Source: Candidatus Kapaibacterium sp. (GTDB taxonomy: Bacteria; Bacteroidota; Ignavibacteria; Kapaibacteriales; WFXC01). Taken from it: a stretch of 64,000 nt of DNA. The notes under the pieces are model-generated. The model saw nothing but the letters and a program-made list of their open reading frames with translations, did not search any database and had not been told where the DNA came from. The stretch covers positions 62,001-126,000 of the forward strand of contig WFXC01000014.1 of NCBI GenBank assembly GCA_015490805.1, in the 5' to 3' direction. This document shows, piece by piece, positions 16,404 through 25,900 of this stretch (its first letter is position 1; every line of letters starts with the position of its first letter). Made by a program: the position numbers and the translations under genes.

Positions 16404-17603
16404 ATGGGAGTGTGCAATATGCAATCGGCTGCAGGATGGATTGAGTTAGGTAACCACGTATTTTTTCCTGTTTATTCTCGATTTCCCATTGTTGTAGATC
16501 GTGCAAAAGGGTGTATGCTCTATGATGTTGAGGGCAAATCCTATCTGGATTTCCTCAGTGGCATTGGTGTTAATGCTCTGGGATATGGTCACCCCAGGCT
16601 GATGGAAGCGCTCAAGGAACAAATTGATCGCTTTCTTCATCTTTCCAACTTCTTTTATCAGCCGCCACAGATCCTCTTAGCACAGAAGCTGCTTCAGCGG
16701 ATAGGAATGCAAAAAGTATTTTTTACCAACTCTGGAAGTGAAGCGATAGAAGCAGCGCTTAAGTTAGCTCGCCGCTGGGGCGCCCAAAACGGAAAAGGCG
16801 AAATCTTGGGATTCATTGGCGGATTCCACGGACGAACTTATGGTCCTCTTTCCATTATGCATCAAGCCCGCTTTCGCGAGCAAATGGGCCCCTTTTTACC
16901 CGATACCTTCGTTGCTCCATTCAACGATCCCGATACGCTGCCACAGTTCATCACAGAACAAACTGCAGCGGTCGTTTTAGAAATTATCCAAGGAGCAGGA
17001 GGCATCATTGAAGCAACTTCCGATTTCCTCCAAGCTCTTGCGGACCTACACCAAGATCTGGGATTTCTGCTGATTGTAGATGAAATCCAGACAGGATTTG
17101 GTCGTACTGGTTCGTGGTTTGCTGTGGATCATACCCCATTGCAACCAGATATGTTGACCATCGGAAAAGCTATTGGTGGAGGACTACCATTGGGTGCTTT
17201 GCTGGGGGGATCCAGAGTTGCAGATCTCTGGCAATTGGAACATCACGGCTCTACCTACGGCGGCAATGCCCTCGCTTGTGCCGCTGGCCTTGTTGTGCTG
17301 GAAGAACTGGAAAATGGACTGCTGGAGCATGTTCAGCAAATGGCAACTATTCTGGAAGAGCACCTACAACAACTCCACCAACAATTTCCACATTTGATTC
17401 GGGAACTCCGTGGACGGGGTCTGATGCGCGGTATCGTTCTCAATCAGCCAGCCGCCCCCTTAGCACAAGCCGCTGTTTATGAAGGACTCATCATCAACGC
17501 AACAGCTCGTATTGTCCTACGGCTGTTACCTCCCCTAATTATTTCCGAAGAGGAACTTATCACAGGAATTCGCATTCTTACCCGTCTTTTCGAGCGTATT
17601 TAA
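16404..17603 (+). CDS. Class III aminotransferase, acetylornithine-aminotransferase-like
   Basis: This PLP-dependent fold-type I enzyme shows VFFTNSGSEAIEAALKLARR, GFIGGFHGRTYGPLS, the metal-site-like LLIVDEIQTGFGRTG and the PLP lysine in MLTIGKAIGGGLPLGA, followed by HGSTYGGNALACAAG. These fit ArgD/RocD (acetylornithine or ornithine aminotransferase). The ATG at 16404 is preferred because GAGGTG lies just upstream. No arginine-biosynthesis neighbours occur in the window, so substrate is not fixed; lysine or GABA aminotransfer are alternatives. Confidence 0.8.
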   Translation: MGVCNMQSAAGWIELGNHVFFPVYSRFPIVVDRAKGCMLYDVEGKSYLDFLSGIGVNALGYGHPRLMEALKEQIDRFLHLSNFFYQPPQILLAQKLLQRIGMQKVFFTNSGSEAIEAALKLARRWGAQNGKGEILGFIGGFHGRTYGPLSIMHQARFREQMGPFLPDTFVAPFNDPDTLPQFITEQTAAVVLEIIQGAGGIIEATSDFLQALADLHQDLGFLLIVDEIQTGFGRTGSWFAVDHTPLQPDMLTIGKAIGGGLPLGALLGGSRVADLWQLEHHGSTYGGNALACAAGLVVLEELENGLLEHVQQMATILEEHLQQLHQQFPHLIRELRGRGLMRGIVLNQPAAPLAQAAVYEGLIINATARIVLRLLPPLIISEEELITGIRILTRLFERI

Positions 17604-17618
17604 ACAAGCTTTCGGGCA

Positions 17619-18059
17619 ATGAAGCAGAAACAACAGCAGAAGGACGCGAAATCTAAGCCAAAGAAACGAAGATTTATCAAAAAACCCACATATCCGGGTG
17701 GATCGAAAGCGCTGGAAGCGTTTATTATACAAAACCTTCGATACCCTGAAGAAGCGCTACGGAAGGGCATTGAAGGAAATGTTCAGGTAGAATATGAAGT
17801 CAACGAGGACGGGAAGGTTGTCCGCGCACGGGTTCTGCGGGGCATTGGATATGGCTGTGACGAAGAAGCGCTGCGTGTCGTTCGCCTTCTTCGTTATGAA
17901 GGAGTGCGCAATCGCCACATTCACGTTACAACCCGTTTTACCCTTGTAATCCGATTTCGCTTACCCCGGCAAACGCCGGCAGTACGGTATGAATATCGAC
18001 CAGCATCCGCTTCTTCGGAGCAGTCAGCATCAGTCTTTTCGTACAAGATCTCGGTTTGA
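17619..18059 (+). CDS. TonB C-terminal-domain protein without a membrane anchor
   Basis: Residues about 22-110 carry a TonB C-terminal domain: KPTYPGGSKALEAFIIQNLR, YPEEALRKGIEGNVQVEYEV, EDGKVVRARVLRG and CDEEALRVVRLL. Canonical TonB has an N-terminal transmembrane helix and a proline-rich spacer, both missing here. The N-terminus is instead a 20-residue Lys/Gln-rich stretch (MKQKQQQKDAKSKPKKRR). It could be a soluble partner, a truncated TonB, or a domain that acts with another anchor. The gene follows the aminotransferase by 15 bases and its stop lies about 57 bases before the next gene. Confidence 0.7.
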   Translation: MKQKQQQKDAKSKPKKRRFIKKPTYPGGSKALEAFIIQNLRYPEEALRKGIEGNVQVEYEVNEDGKVVRARVLRGIGYGCDEEALRVVRLLRYEGVRNRHIHVTTRFTLVIRFRLPRQTPAVRYEYRPASASSEQSASVFSYKISV

Positions 18060-18115
18060 CATTTGGCTTTGTGCTCCAAAAGCTGAGAAAGGATAAACAA
18101 AGCAAAGGAACAACG

Positions 18116-18706
18116 ATGAACGCTGTATTGTTGCACCTGAGCTCCAGTCACTTCGTAGTAGTCCTTCCCATCTTTGCGCTGGCATTCTTCATTGCTGCTT
18201 TGATCAAACGCAAACTTACTCTATACCGTATCGGCGCCGCTTTCTTGATCTTAGGAGCCTTACTGGTGGTTCCTCAATATCTAAGTGGCCAATCGGCAGC
18301 GGAAACGGCAGAACACGATGATGTGGCTCATAAGTATATGGAAACTCACGAGGAGTTAGCTACCATCACACTCTGGCTCTTTGTTGGCTCTGGTATCATT
18401 GCTTTATTGGGCATCTGGCAGGGACGTTCCGAAGACAAAGTACGCCCCTGGCTTATTCTGCTCTTCCTCCTCAGCTTAGCTAGTAGCATCTCTGTCGGAC
18501 TTACTGCCCACGAAGGGGGAATGATCCGGCACGCTGCGTTGCGGGGTGAAACCGAAGCATCAGCACCACCTGCTTCTGACCACGACCATAACAACGGACA
18601 CAACCACGATCATAACAATGGAGACCATAATCATAACAATGGGCAAGAGAACCACGATCATAATAATGGACACGAGCACGAAGGTGGCGCAGGACATGCA
18701 CATTAA
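18116..18706 (+). CDS. Four-helix membrane protein with His/Asn-rich metal-binding tail (DUF2231-like)
   Basis: The first 140 residues hold about four hydrophobic helices, starting with SSSHFVVVLPIFALAFFIAAL and ending LILLFLLSLASSISVGLTAH. The arrangement resembles DUF2231 membrane proteins. The last 45 residues are a low-complexity tail built from His, Asn, Asp and Gly (units like HDHNNG), well suited to binding Zn, Ni or Cu ions. The ATG at 18116 has AAAGGA upstream; an earlier in-frame ATG at 18056 overlaps the TonB-C gene. A metal-storage or sensing role is inference. Confidence 0.6.
   Translation: MNAVLLHLSSSHFVVVLPIFALAFFIAALIKRKLTLYRIGAAFLILGALLVVPQYLSGQSAAETAEHDDVAHKYMETHEELATITLWLFVGSGIIALLGIWQGRSEDKVRPWLILLFLLSLASSISVGLTAHEGGMIRHAALRGETEASAPPASDHDHNNGHNHDHNNGDHNHNNGQENHDHNNGHEHEGGAGHAH
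18579..18702 (+). repeat. Degenerate tandem repeat encoding the His/Asn tail
   Basis: Several imperfect copies of a short unit around 'CA(C/T)GA(C/T)CATAA(C/T)AA(C/T)GG' occur in a row, giving the HDHNNG-type residues. Copies differ at third positions, as expected when a coding repeat drifts under protein-level selection. Confidence 0.7.
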
Positions 18707-18788
18707 CGAAATTCAAAAAAGATATGGCTCTTCGTCTCGTTAACTTGCAGTAATACTACGCAATATCTCAAAAGTAGCACTCGCTGCT

Positions 18789-20921
18789 TTATGCAGCCGC
18801 TTCTTTCTCTTGTTGATGCTCTGCTATGAGTTTTTCCTGGAGATCGTGGGGAACAGGCACATATTCGGCAAAGCGGGCGCGGAAGGTTGCCCGTCCTTGC
18901 GTCATTGAGCGGAGTGCTGTTGCATACTTATCCAGTTCCGCTAGCGGCATCCGTGCCTTGATGACCTGGTAATGCCCTTCGGTATCAGCTCCCAGAATCA
19001 ATGCCCGACGCGCTGGTAGATCCCCCATAATATCTCCAACAAATTCTGAGGGGGCAATAACCTCTACTTCGTAGATCGGTTCCAGAATTCGGGGCGTGTC
19101 CGACAGAAACGCCTGTTTAAACGCCATCATCGCCGCAATCTTGAAGGAAATTTCATTCGAATCAACCGGGTGCATACTCCCATCGTAAATGCTGACCCGC
19201 ACATCCCGCACGGGCGCACCAATCAATGGTCCGTGTTGCATAATCTCCATAATCCCCTTCAAAATTGCCGGCATAAAGCGCTGATCAATCACCCCACCAA
19301 CAATGCAATTCTGGAAGACCAGCTTGCCGCCCCATGGCAGATCAATGTCCTCTGTAGCACGCAGTGTAACATTCGGTGTCGGCGGCATTCCCTCTTCGTA
19401 AGGTTCGAGAATCATATACACTTCACCATACTGTCCAGCTCCACCAGTTTGCTTTTTGTGCTTGTAATGCCCCTTGACCACCGATTGGATTGTTTCCCGA
19501 TACGGGATTTTTGCAGGTACAAAGTTCACTTTGACGCCAAACCGATTTTCCAGTCGCCACTTTGCAATATTCAGATGCAAATCCCCTTGTCCCTTCAAAA
19601 TGGATTGTTTCAACTCCGGCGAATATTCAACAATCAAGGTAGGATCCTCTTCGTGCAGTTGGTGCAACGCTGCTGCGATCTTCTCCTCATCTTTTTGATC
19701 GACTGGCTCCACACCGACCCGTACCTTCGGCTCCGGGAAAATTAACGGCGGAAAGGCATACGAAACCGAAGGATCGTGGAGCGTATCATTGACGTGTGTG
19801 TCCTTCAACTTGACCGTTGCCCCAATATCTCCTGCCTGTAAATTGCTCATTTCCACGCGATGTTTTCCATTGACCGCGTAAATACGCGTGAATCTCTCGG
19901 TATTCTGGGAACGGTGATTAATCAGATCCTGCCCTACCAACACTTTACCCGAATGCACTTTGAAATAGCACAGATCCCCAACGTGGGGTTCGGACAACAC
20001 TTTAAATACAAAGAGTGAAGCTGGAAGCCCAGGATCATACGGCACTTTTTCTCCCTCCACCGTTTCCACGGGCGGAACATCTGCCGGAGATGGAGCAACG
20101 TTATTGATAAAACCCAAAATCCGCCCGCTCCCCATATTTTTGACAGCCGAAACGCAAAAAACAGGAAAGATCTGCCGCTGCAGCAGCGCCAGCTTCAGCC
20201 CTTTGCGCATCTCCTCTTCATCCAGCTCACCTTTCTCAAAATAGAGCTCCATCAGGGTTTCGTCATTTTCCGCTACCGCTTCTACCAGCTCATTATGCAG
20301 TTGATCTGCTCGTTCTCGCTCACTGTCTGGAATTGGAAGCTTTTCTGGCTTTCCACCTTCAGGTGGGAATTTATACATTACCATTTTCAGCACATCGATA
20401 ATGGCATCAAAATCCTTGCCCTCGTTTACGGGATACTGAACGACCGTAACAGCGCGACCGAAGCGCTCCTTTGCCTGCTGGACTGTTTGCTCAAAATTCG
20501 ATTTTTCGTGATCAACCTTATTGACAACAAAAATGGTCGGCTTCTGCTCCCGCTCCAGATATTCCCAGATTAACTCCGTTCCCACCTGCACGCCATCCGG
20601 GGCACTCAGTACCACCAGTGCCGTATCGGCAACCCGCAGCGCAGCAATGACCTCTCCGACAAAATCATCATAACCCGGCGCATCCAGAATATTAATCTTG
20701 TGATCCCGCCATTCTACAAACAGCGGGGTTGTAAATACGGAAGATCCCCGATCCTGTTCCACCGGATGGTAATCCGAAGCAGTATTCCCATCTTCCACAC
20801 TCCCGCGGCGATTAATAACGCCCGCTTCAAACAACATCGTTTCTGCCAGTGTTGTCTTTCCAGATCCCGAATGTCCCAGAAGAGCAATGTTTCGAATGTG
20901 CTGTGGATCGTAGGCTTTCAT
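18789..20921 (-). CDS. EF-G paralogue (EF-G2-like translational GTPase)
   Basis: The 710-residue protein has the full EF-G layout: G domain, beta-barrel domain II, then domains III-V with TGGAGQYGEVYMILEPYEEG. The G domain is divergent. The P-loop is GHSGSGKTT instead of AHIDAGKTT, switch I reads DRGSSV instead of RGITI, and switch II reads DAPGYDDF instead of DTPGHVDF, so the catalytic His is Tyr. NKVD is intact. These are known traits of EF-G paralogues (for example EF-G2) that do not do bulk translocation. The ATG at 20921 follows GGGAAGGACTGGGAAA. Confidence 0.88.
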   Translation of the reverse strand: MKAYDPQHIRNIALLGHSGSGKTTLAETMLFEAGVINRRGSVEDGNTASDYHPVEQDRGSSVFTTPLFVEWRDHKINILDAPGYDDFVGEVIAALRVADTALVVLSAPDGVQVGTELIWEYLEREQKPTIFVVNKVDHEKSNFEQTVQQAKERFGRAVTVVQYPVNEGKDFDAIIDVLKMVMYKFPPEGGKPEKLPIPDSERERADQLHNELVEAVAENDETLMELYFEKGELDEEEMRKGLKLALLQRQIFPVFCVSAVKNMGSGRILGFINNVAPSPADVPPVETVEGEKVPYDPGLPASLFVFKVLSEPHVGDLCYFKVHSGKVLVGQDLINHRSQNTERFTRIYAVNGKHRVEMSNLQAGDIGATVKLKDTHVNDTLHDPSVSYAFPPLIFPEPKVRVGVEPVDQKDEEKIAAALHQLHEEDPTLIVEYSPELKQSILKGQGDLHLNIAKWRLENRFGVKVNFVPAKIPYRETIQSVVKGHYKHKKQTGGAGQYGEVYMILEPYEEGMPPTPNVTLRATEDIDLPWGGKLVFQNCIVGGVIDQRFMPAILKGIMEIMQHGPLIGAPVRDVRVSIYDGSMHPVDSNEISFKIAAMMAFKQAFLSDTPRILEPIYEVEVIAPSEFVGDIMGDLPARRALILGADTEGHYQVIKARMPLAELDKYATALRSMTQGRATFRARFAEYVPVPHDLQEKLIAEHQQEKEAAA

Positions 20922-21017
20922 TTTCCCAGTCCTTCCCGTTTGGTCGAACAACTACCCTTAGCGAAACTTCTATATTACAAAAATTTCGCTGAATAACCAG
21001 CAATCATCACTGCAATT

Positions 21018-21668
21018 TCAAAAACACTCTTCATATACCCACAACAACTCTGCCAGTACCATTGCTGTTGCTCCCCACAAAGGCACTCCTACAGGAGATT
21101 TCCAGTACGGATAACGTAATCGCTTCCCACTTTTCAGGGGTTGTTCCCCATACTGAATATTCTGCTTCTCCTGCAGCCAGACGATCGGCAGATAGAGAAT
21201 CCGTCGAACTTCATCGTTGGGATGGAATTCGGGCGGCTGCCATAACACCGCAACCACCGGCTGCATCCAATAAAAAGAAACAGGAATGTACAACCTCGAC
21301 AATCGCCCTACGAAGGACAGATGCCGGGGGGGATAATGTGGATCCACTTCCTCGTGAAACTCCCGCAACGCTGCTTCTTCATAATTTTCTCCCGCTTTTA
21401 CCCGTCCTCCGGGGAAACTGAGTTGCCCGGGATGATGCGCTAAGGTTGGAGATCGGAGCGTTAACAACACCGATAGTTTTCTGCACTCTGGATGCCGTCC
21501 TAAGGGCACTATAACGGCACTTTCACGGGTTGGCGTACCGGGAAGTGGCGCTATTTCCCGCCCTTCGGGCATCATCAACTGATGGGCACGCCTGCCGGGC
21601 AAGGGTTTCCGAAGCTGCTGTTGCAGACATTGAGCCAATCGTTCCAGTTCAGGATCCCTGTACTCCAT
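21018..21668 (-). CDS. Nudix hydrolase, coenzyme A pyrophosphatase-like
   Basis: The Nudix box GGRVKAGENYEEAALREF-HEEVD fits GX5EX7REUXEEXGU with a relaxed end, and is preceded by LLTLRSPTLAHHPGQLSFP. That extended LLTxRSxxLxxHxGQxxFPGG signature marks CoA diphosphatases (NUDT7-like). Predicted product is 3',5'-ADP plus 4'-phosphopantetheine. The start at 21668 was chosen because an upstream ATG would fall within the terminator at 21707-21737. It lies downstream of the PorV-like gene on the same strand. Confidence 0.85.
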   Translation of the reverse strand: MEYRDPELERLAQCLQQQLRKPLPGRRAHQLMMPEGREIAPLPGTPTRESAVIVPLGRHPECRKLSVLLTLRSPTLAHHPGQLSFPGGRVKAGENYEEAALREFHEEVDPHYPPRHLSFVGRLSRLYIPVSFYWMQPVVAVLWQPPEFHPNDEVRRILYLPIVWLQEKQNIQYGEQPLKSGKRLRYPYWKSPVGVPLWGATAMVLAELLWVYEECF

Positions 21669-21706
21669 CCCTTGCAATCCACTCTGCCGGCGCTTTATTG
21701 CAAAAT

Positions 21707-21737
21707 AAAAAAGCCCTGCCTCGAGCAGGGCTTTTTT
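21707..21737 (-). terminator. Intrinsic terminator after the PorV-like gene
   Basis: Perfect 13-bp arms AAAAAAGCCCTGC (21707-21719) and GCAGGGCTTTTTT (21725-21737) with a five-base loop. It sits 21 bases after the stop of the PorV-like gene and ends that transcription unit before the Nudix gene. Confidence 0.9.
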
Positions 21738-21758
21738 ATCGTACCAACGGCTCAATGC

Positions 21759-22802
21759 TTAGAAAGTACTAATCCGCACCGATATCCAATGTACCAAGCC
21801 CAAGTACTTCGTCTGAGCAAAAGCATAGTCAATAGCACCTCGCATATCACCGCCATCATACTTAATCCCCAGACCGGCTGCCAATCCAAACTGATCGTGT
21901 CCAAATCGATACCCACCACGGAGAAAAACCAGATTCTTCCAACTATATTCTGCGCCGACAAGAAACTGCTCTGGCGTGTCAGAAAACGTGATAAATTCCC
22001 CTGCTACCCGAAGAGAATGATCTTCCACTCCGTGCAATGCATCCAAAGAAATACCGCTACGTACATAGAGTGGCAAAGAATAAGGATTAGTCACCATTAC
22101 AGCATCAACGGGTCGATGTTTCAAGCCAGGCACTAAATCTGCTGTGATAACTAACTCTCCTCCTTCATACTGTAATTCAGGTCCCAGATTGCTCACCGCA
22201 AAACCAAATCGGAGATCGTTAAACTTACGCAATTGATACAAGGTTCCAACATCAAAAGCAATCCCATTAGCTTTCATTCCCCCAATAGCTTGAGAGATAT
22301 ATTTCATTGTCACTCCGAAAGAAAAATTCTCACTCAGATATCCTGCTACCGTCGCGTTGACAGCTAAATCACTGACCTCATAAAAAGCACCACTTCCCTT
22401 ATCATCAACCACCGTTGTTACAGGAATTAATCCGCTGGAAAAATTGATAACACTGAGTTCCACTGCATATCCTTCGGCTACCGGCAAAGCGACTCCAATG
22501 AAATTATGCGTATAATCTCCAATCCATCTTGTAGTTGCAAACATTCCCGATATACCTTCAATATCTGCAACACCTGCTGGATTCCAGTGTACTGCCGACA
22601 CTCCAGAACTCACCGCCGAAGCTGCTCCTCCCATACCGACTTCTCGGGCACCAACTCCTATCTTCAAAAACTGTGCACCTGCTCCTCCCACCTTCTTAAA
22701 ATCTCCCGGTCTTGCAGTCGATCCTACTAGTTGAGCACGAAGCGGTCCTATCCCGAAAACAACTAACATAACACTCATCCACAAAGTGACTAATCGCTTC
22801 AT
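21759..22802 (-). CDS. PorV/UPF0164-family outer-membrane protein
   Basis: The 347-residue protein has a signal peptide (MKRLVTLWMSVMLVVFGIG...RAQ) and the family signature GAQFLKIGVGAREVGMGGA followed by VHWNPAGVADIEG, then 12-14 predicted strands ending VHWISVRISTF. PorV is the T9SS outer-membrane shuttle that binds cargo sorting domains; UPF0164 members are close relatives. The ATG at 22802 has GGGGAAAACTTC upstream. Placement after the giant secreted protein suggests a dedicated partner, although a terminator lies between them. Confidence 0.8.
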   Translation of the reverse strand: MKRLVTLWMSVMLVVFGIGPLRAQLVGSTARPGDFKKVGGAGAQFLKIGVGAREVGMGGAASAVSSGVSAVHWNPAGVADIEGISGMFATTRWIGDYTHNFIGVALPVAEGYAVELSVINFSSGLIPVTTVVDDKGSGAFYEVSDLAVNATVAGYLSENFSFGVTMKYISQAIGGMKANGIAFDVGTLYQLRKFNDLRFGFAVSNLGPELQYEGGELVITADLVPGLKHRPVDAVMVTNPYSLPLYVRSGISLDALHGVEDHSLRVAGEFITFSDTPEQFLVGAEYSWKNLVFLRGGYRFGHDQFGLAAGLGIKYDGGDMRGAIDYAFAQTKYLGLVHWISVRISTF

Positions 22803-22849
22803 TGAAGTTTTCCCCACTTTTATCCAACAATTTTTTAATTACGATTGAC

Positions 22850-22885
22850 AAAAAAGGAAAGGACAGTTTATTCTCTGTCCTTTCC
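22850..22885 (-). terminator. Terminator or attenuator between the giant secreted protein and the PorV-like gene
   Basis: Arms GGAAAGGACAG (22856-22866) and CTGTCCTTTCC (22875-22885) with an eight-base loop, followed on the minus strand by a six-residue U-run. It would reduce or stop readthrough into the PorV-like gene. Confidence 0.8.
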
Positions 22886-22900
22886 CTATAAGGGTTACCA

Positions 22901-25900
22901 CTATCGTGCAACGTTTCGGAAGCCACCAGTTATGATAGAAAACTTCACTATCCCAACTTCCCCATTGGGAGTTTCGATAACTGCAAAGAAAGCTTGACTT
23001 TTCGCTTTCTGTCGCCAACTGCTTAAGAGATCCCAGACTGAAAGTGCCTGAATACCAGGTTGTGCTGGATCATCCTCATGTTCGATGGTTCGTACCAGTT
23101 GACCATTCAATGTATAAATTCGGATAGTGCACTTCCGCGGTAGCCGAGTAATATACAGTTTTGGCAAATCTGGTGTTTCCTGTCCCAAATGAGCAACGAT
23201 ATAGGGATTTGGTACCACCATTACACTATCCAAAAGATTTGATGTATAGTTCAGCACCGGCACGGTATCAGGTTGTATTTTAATACGAACCTTAAACCCT
23301 GGTTCAGGCCATCCCAAGGCTCCACCATATACCGGCAAATATACTTTGTCGCCTGGGCGAAAATCTACAGTCGGCATTGTATCTTGTTTGGGGATGAGTC
23401 GCTGATTGGATTTGCGCCCACGTTTATTGGCAAAGTCCAACAAGAATTGAGTACCTGAAGCCAAGAAGACATGGGTAAACTTCACAGTATCTGCACCGTT
23501 CACGGCCGTCAGATAATATCGGCCTTGTTTACCAACTGGCATCCCGTTATCCTTATTTGCTGCTTGGTTCCGACGATCTCGCAATTTATCACCGGACCCC
23601 GGATTTAACCACCCATACGCACTCAAGTTCCACTGTCCCATAGGAACTGCTTCAGGAATGGGCCAATCAGAAGGTCCACCAATCTGAGATCTACTTCCAA
23701 GATCAATCCACACCAATCCGCTCTCCGGATCTGGTACCTGGACCGGTAAACTCATCTCATAATGTGGTATCTCCTTCCCGTACGCCACCAGTACAGAATC
23801 ACCTTCGGGTGTTGGCCGCTTATACTGTGCCACATTCCGCACTTTGACATTAAGATATGGCACTGCAAATGTAACGCTCTTGGTGCGGGTTTCAATTGTA
23901 ATCGTATCAATACCACCCTCGGTAAATTCTAATTCATAGATGGCAGGTCCATTATTGAACCGAACATACCGTACAAGTCGCAGCACGTTCCCATCTGGAC
24001 GATATTCTCCTGCAACTAACTGGATCTTCCGATCCTGTGTTGGCTCAACCCGAACATTTGGCATTTCACCTGGATTCGCGGGTTCGATCCATGGGTCACC
24101 GGGACGCAGCTTGCCACCCCACTGCTGCAAATAATAGTCGAAGACAAACTCCAACGCTCCCATCAACGTTTGGTACGGGCGATTCAGTGGGGAGTTTGTG
24201 GTAAACGTTCCCCCACGTCCTTGTTTTAACTGGCTATCATACTCGCCCATTCCAAATTCATCGGATAGATTCCAGACATAGGCGTGTTCAGCAAAGGCTG
24301 TGATAGCCGAATTTGGCGCTGCTGGATTTGCCGGGAGGCTTGTTTGATAGCGGGCTAATTCCTGACCTGTTTCCACATCTCGTAGAATAATATCACAGGC
24401 GTAAATTCCGTAAACCCCAACGTTGCGCGGATCAGAAACAAAAGCATCGGACAAACTAATCGTTCCTGCTACTGCCGGGCGGAATTCTATCTCAAATTCT
24501 TTGCCTCCATATAACTGGTAGGCACGCTCTTTATTCAGAACCTTGAACTGGAAGTTGTAAAAACCACCCATTGCAGCAGAATCCTCAACGATCACTTCGG
24601 GTCTTACACCGAACCCTACCGGCGGACGCTGCGGAATAGCACGGGTCACGTTCCGCCCAATAATGCCTGTATTAACTAAGCCCCAATAACCTTGCAAAAT
24701 ATCTCCTTCATCGAAAGCCAGCAACCGATAATAATACGGGATGTTGTTGATAAGCTTCTCCGTTGTTCGCACATCCGGCGTTTCAGTTACTACCCCATCC
24801 CGATTATCATCCCCAATATCGGCAAACATTCGTTGTGTTGATTCCTTCATATACTTTAAGATAAACGCCCGAGCCAGTGGATGTTCCCCAATGTCTGGGA
24901 AATACGTAATAATCCTTTGAGTTGCAATGTAGCTGTACACGCTGTCCAAATTATCATTGACCAATTGAGCTTCTCCAACTTTTGCCCGATTGACAATAAT
25001 CGTGTCTACCAAATAGTATTCCACCTCTTCTGGAGACATCTGATCCCATACCCAATTCCACTCCGGATTCTTAAAACGCCGTAAAATTATCCGGAACGGA
25101 TCTCCGGGATCAGCTCCAATAATCTGAATGGAATCTACCATCAAGGGGACATCTCCACATCCCCCTGAAGGAACGACTTGATACTTCGCAGACTTTAAGA
25201 AAGCCGGCGGCATCGACCATCGAGCAATTTCCTTCCATCCAAAAGGTCCTCGCCCTTTCGGATATTCTTTTGTTGGTTGCCGTGTATCTACATCAAAGGT
25301 GTCCAGATCCGTTCGGCGAGCCCGATAGAGGATGTATCCCATAAAGTCCAATCCTGCTTCAACGTCATCGTAGGAAACTTCCGCCGTTGTATCCCAACGC
25401 ACAATGACACCATTATCTAATGGCTCCCACGTGACAAAAGAAGGATCTGGTGGCTGAGGAGTTTTGAAACACTGATCATAAACCTCTTGAGCGAATTTAT
25501 CCTTAGCCACTAAGTTCGCCAAGTCTTCCTGCGTTCCCAAAGGAACTGTCTTGAGTCCTTGTTCGGTAGCTGGCAGTGCCATAATCAGTCCAACCACGAC
25601 GCGAGCAGTATCCCCCGGTCGCATATGAAAAGGACCGGTTGCCATCAGAAAGCGCTTATCCCCAGGTCCTGCATCCCCTTCCTTTACACGTGCAGATACA
25701 AAGTCATAACGTTCTTCATCAGTTGAGGGATCGTTCTGAATCACCCAATTTCGAAATGTCTTCAATCCCAATTCTCCTTCTTTGGGCAAGCGATTTGCTA
25801 ATCGGCTTACAATAAAGCCATTCTCATCCACGACAGGACTCTCCATAAAATCAAAACCGATGTACCCAAACCCTTTGCCTTCTTCACCCAAATCTCCGTT

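Noticed and set aside
18579-18702. CRISPR-like array
   Set aside because: Units are short, degenerate, in frame and inside a coding region; no spacer structure and no cas genes.
22850-22885. One continuous transcript from the TonB receptor to the PorV-like gene
   Set aside because: A clear U-tracted hairpin lies between the giant protein and the PorV-like gene, so at least partial termination is expected.
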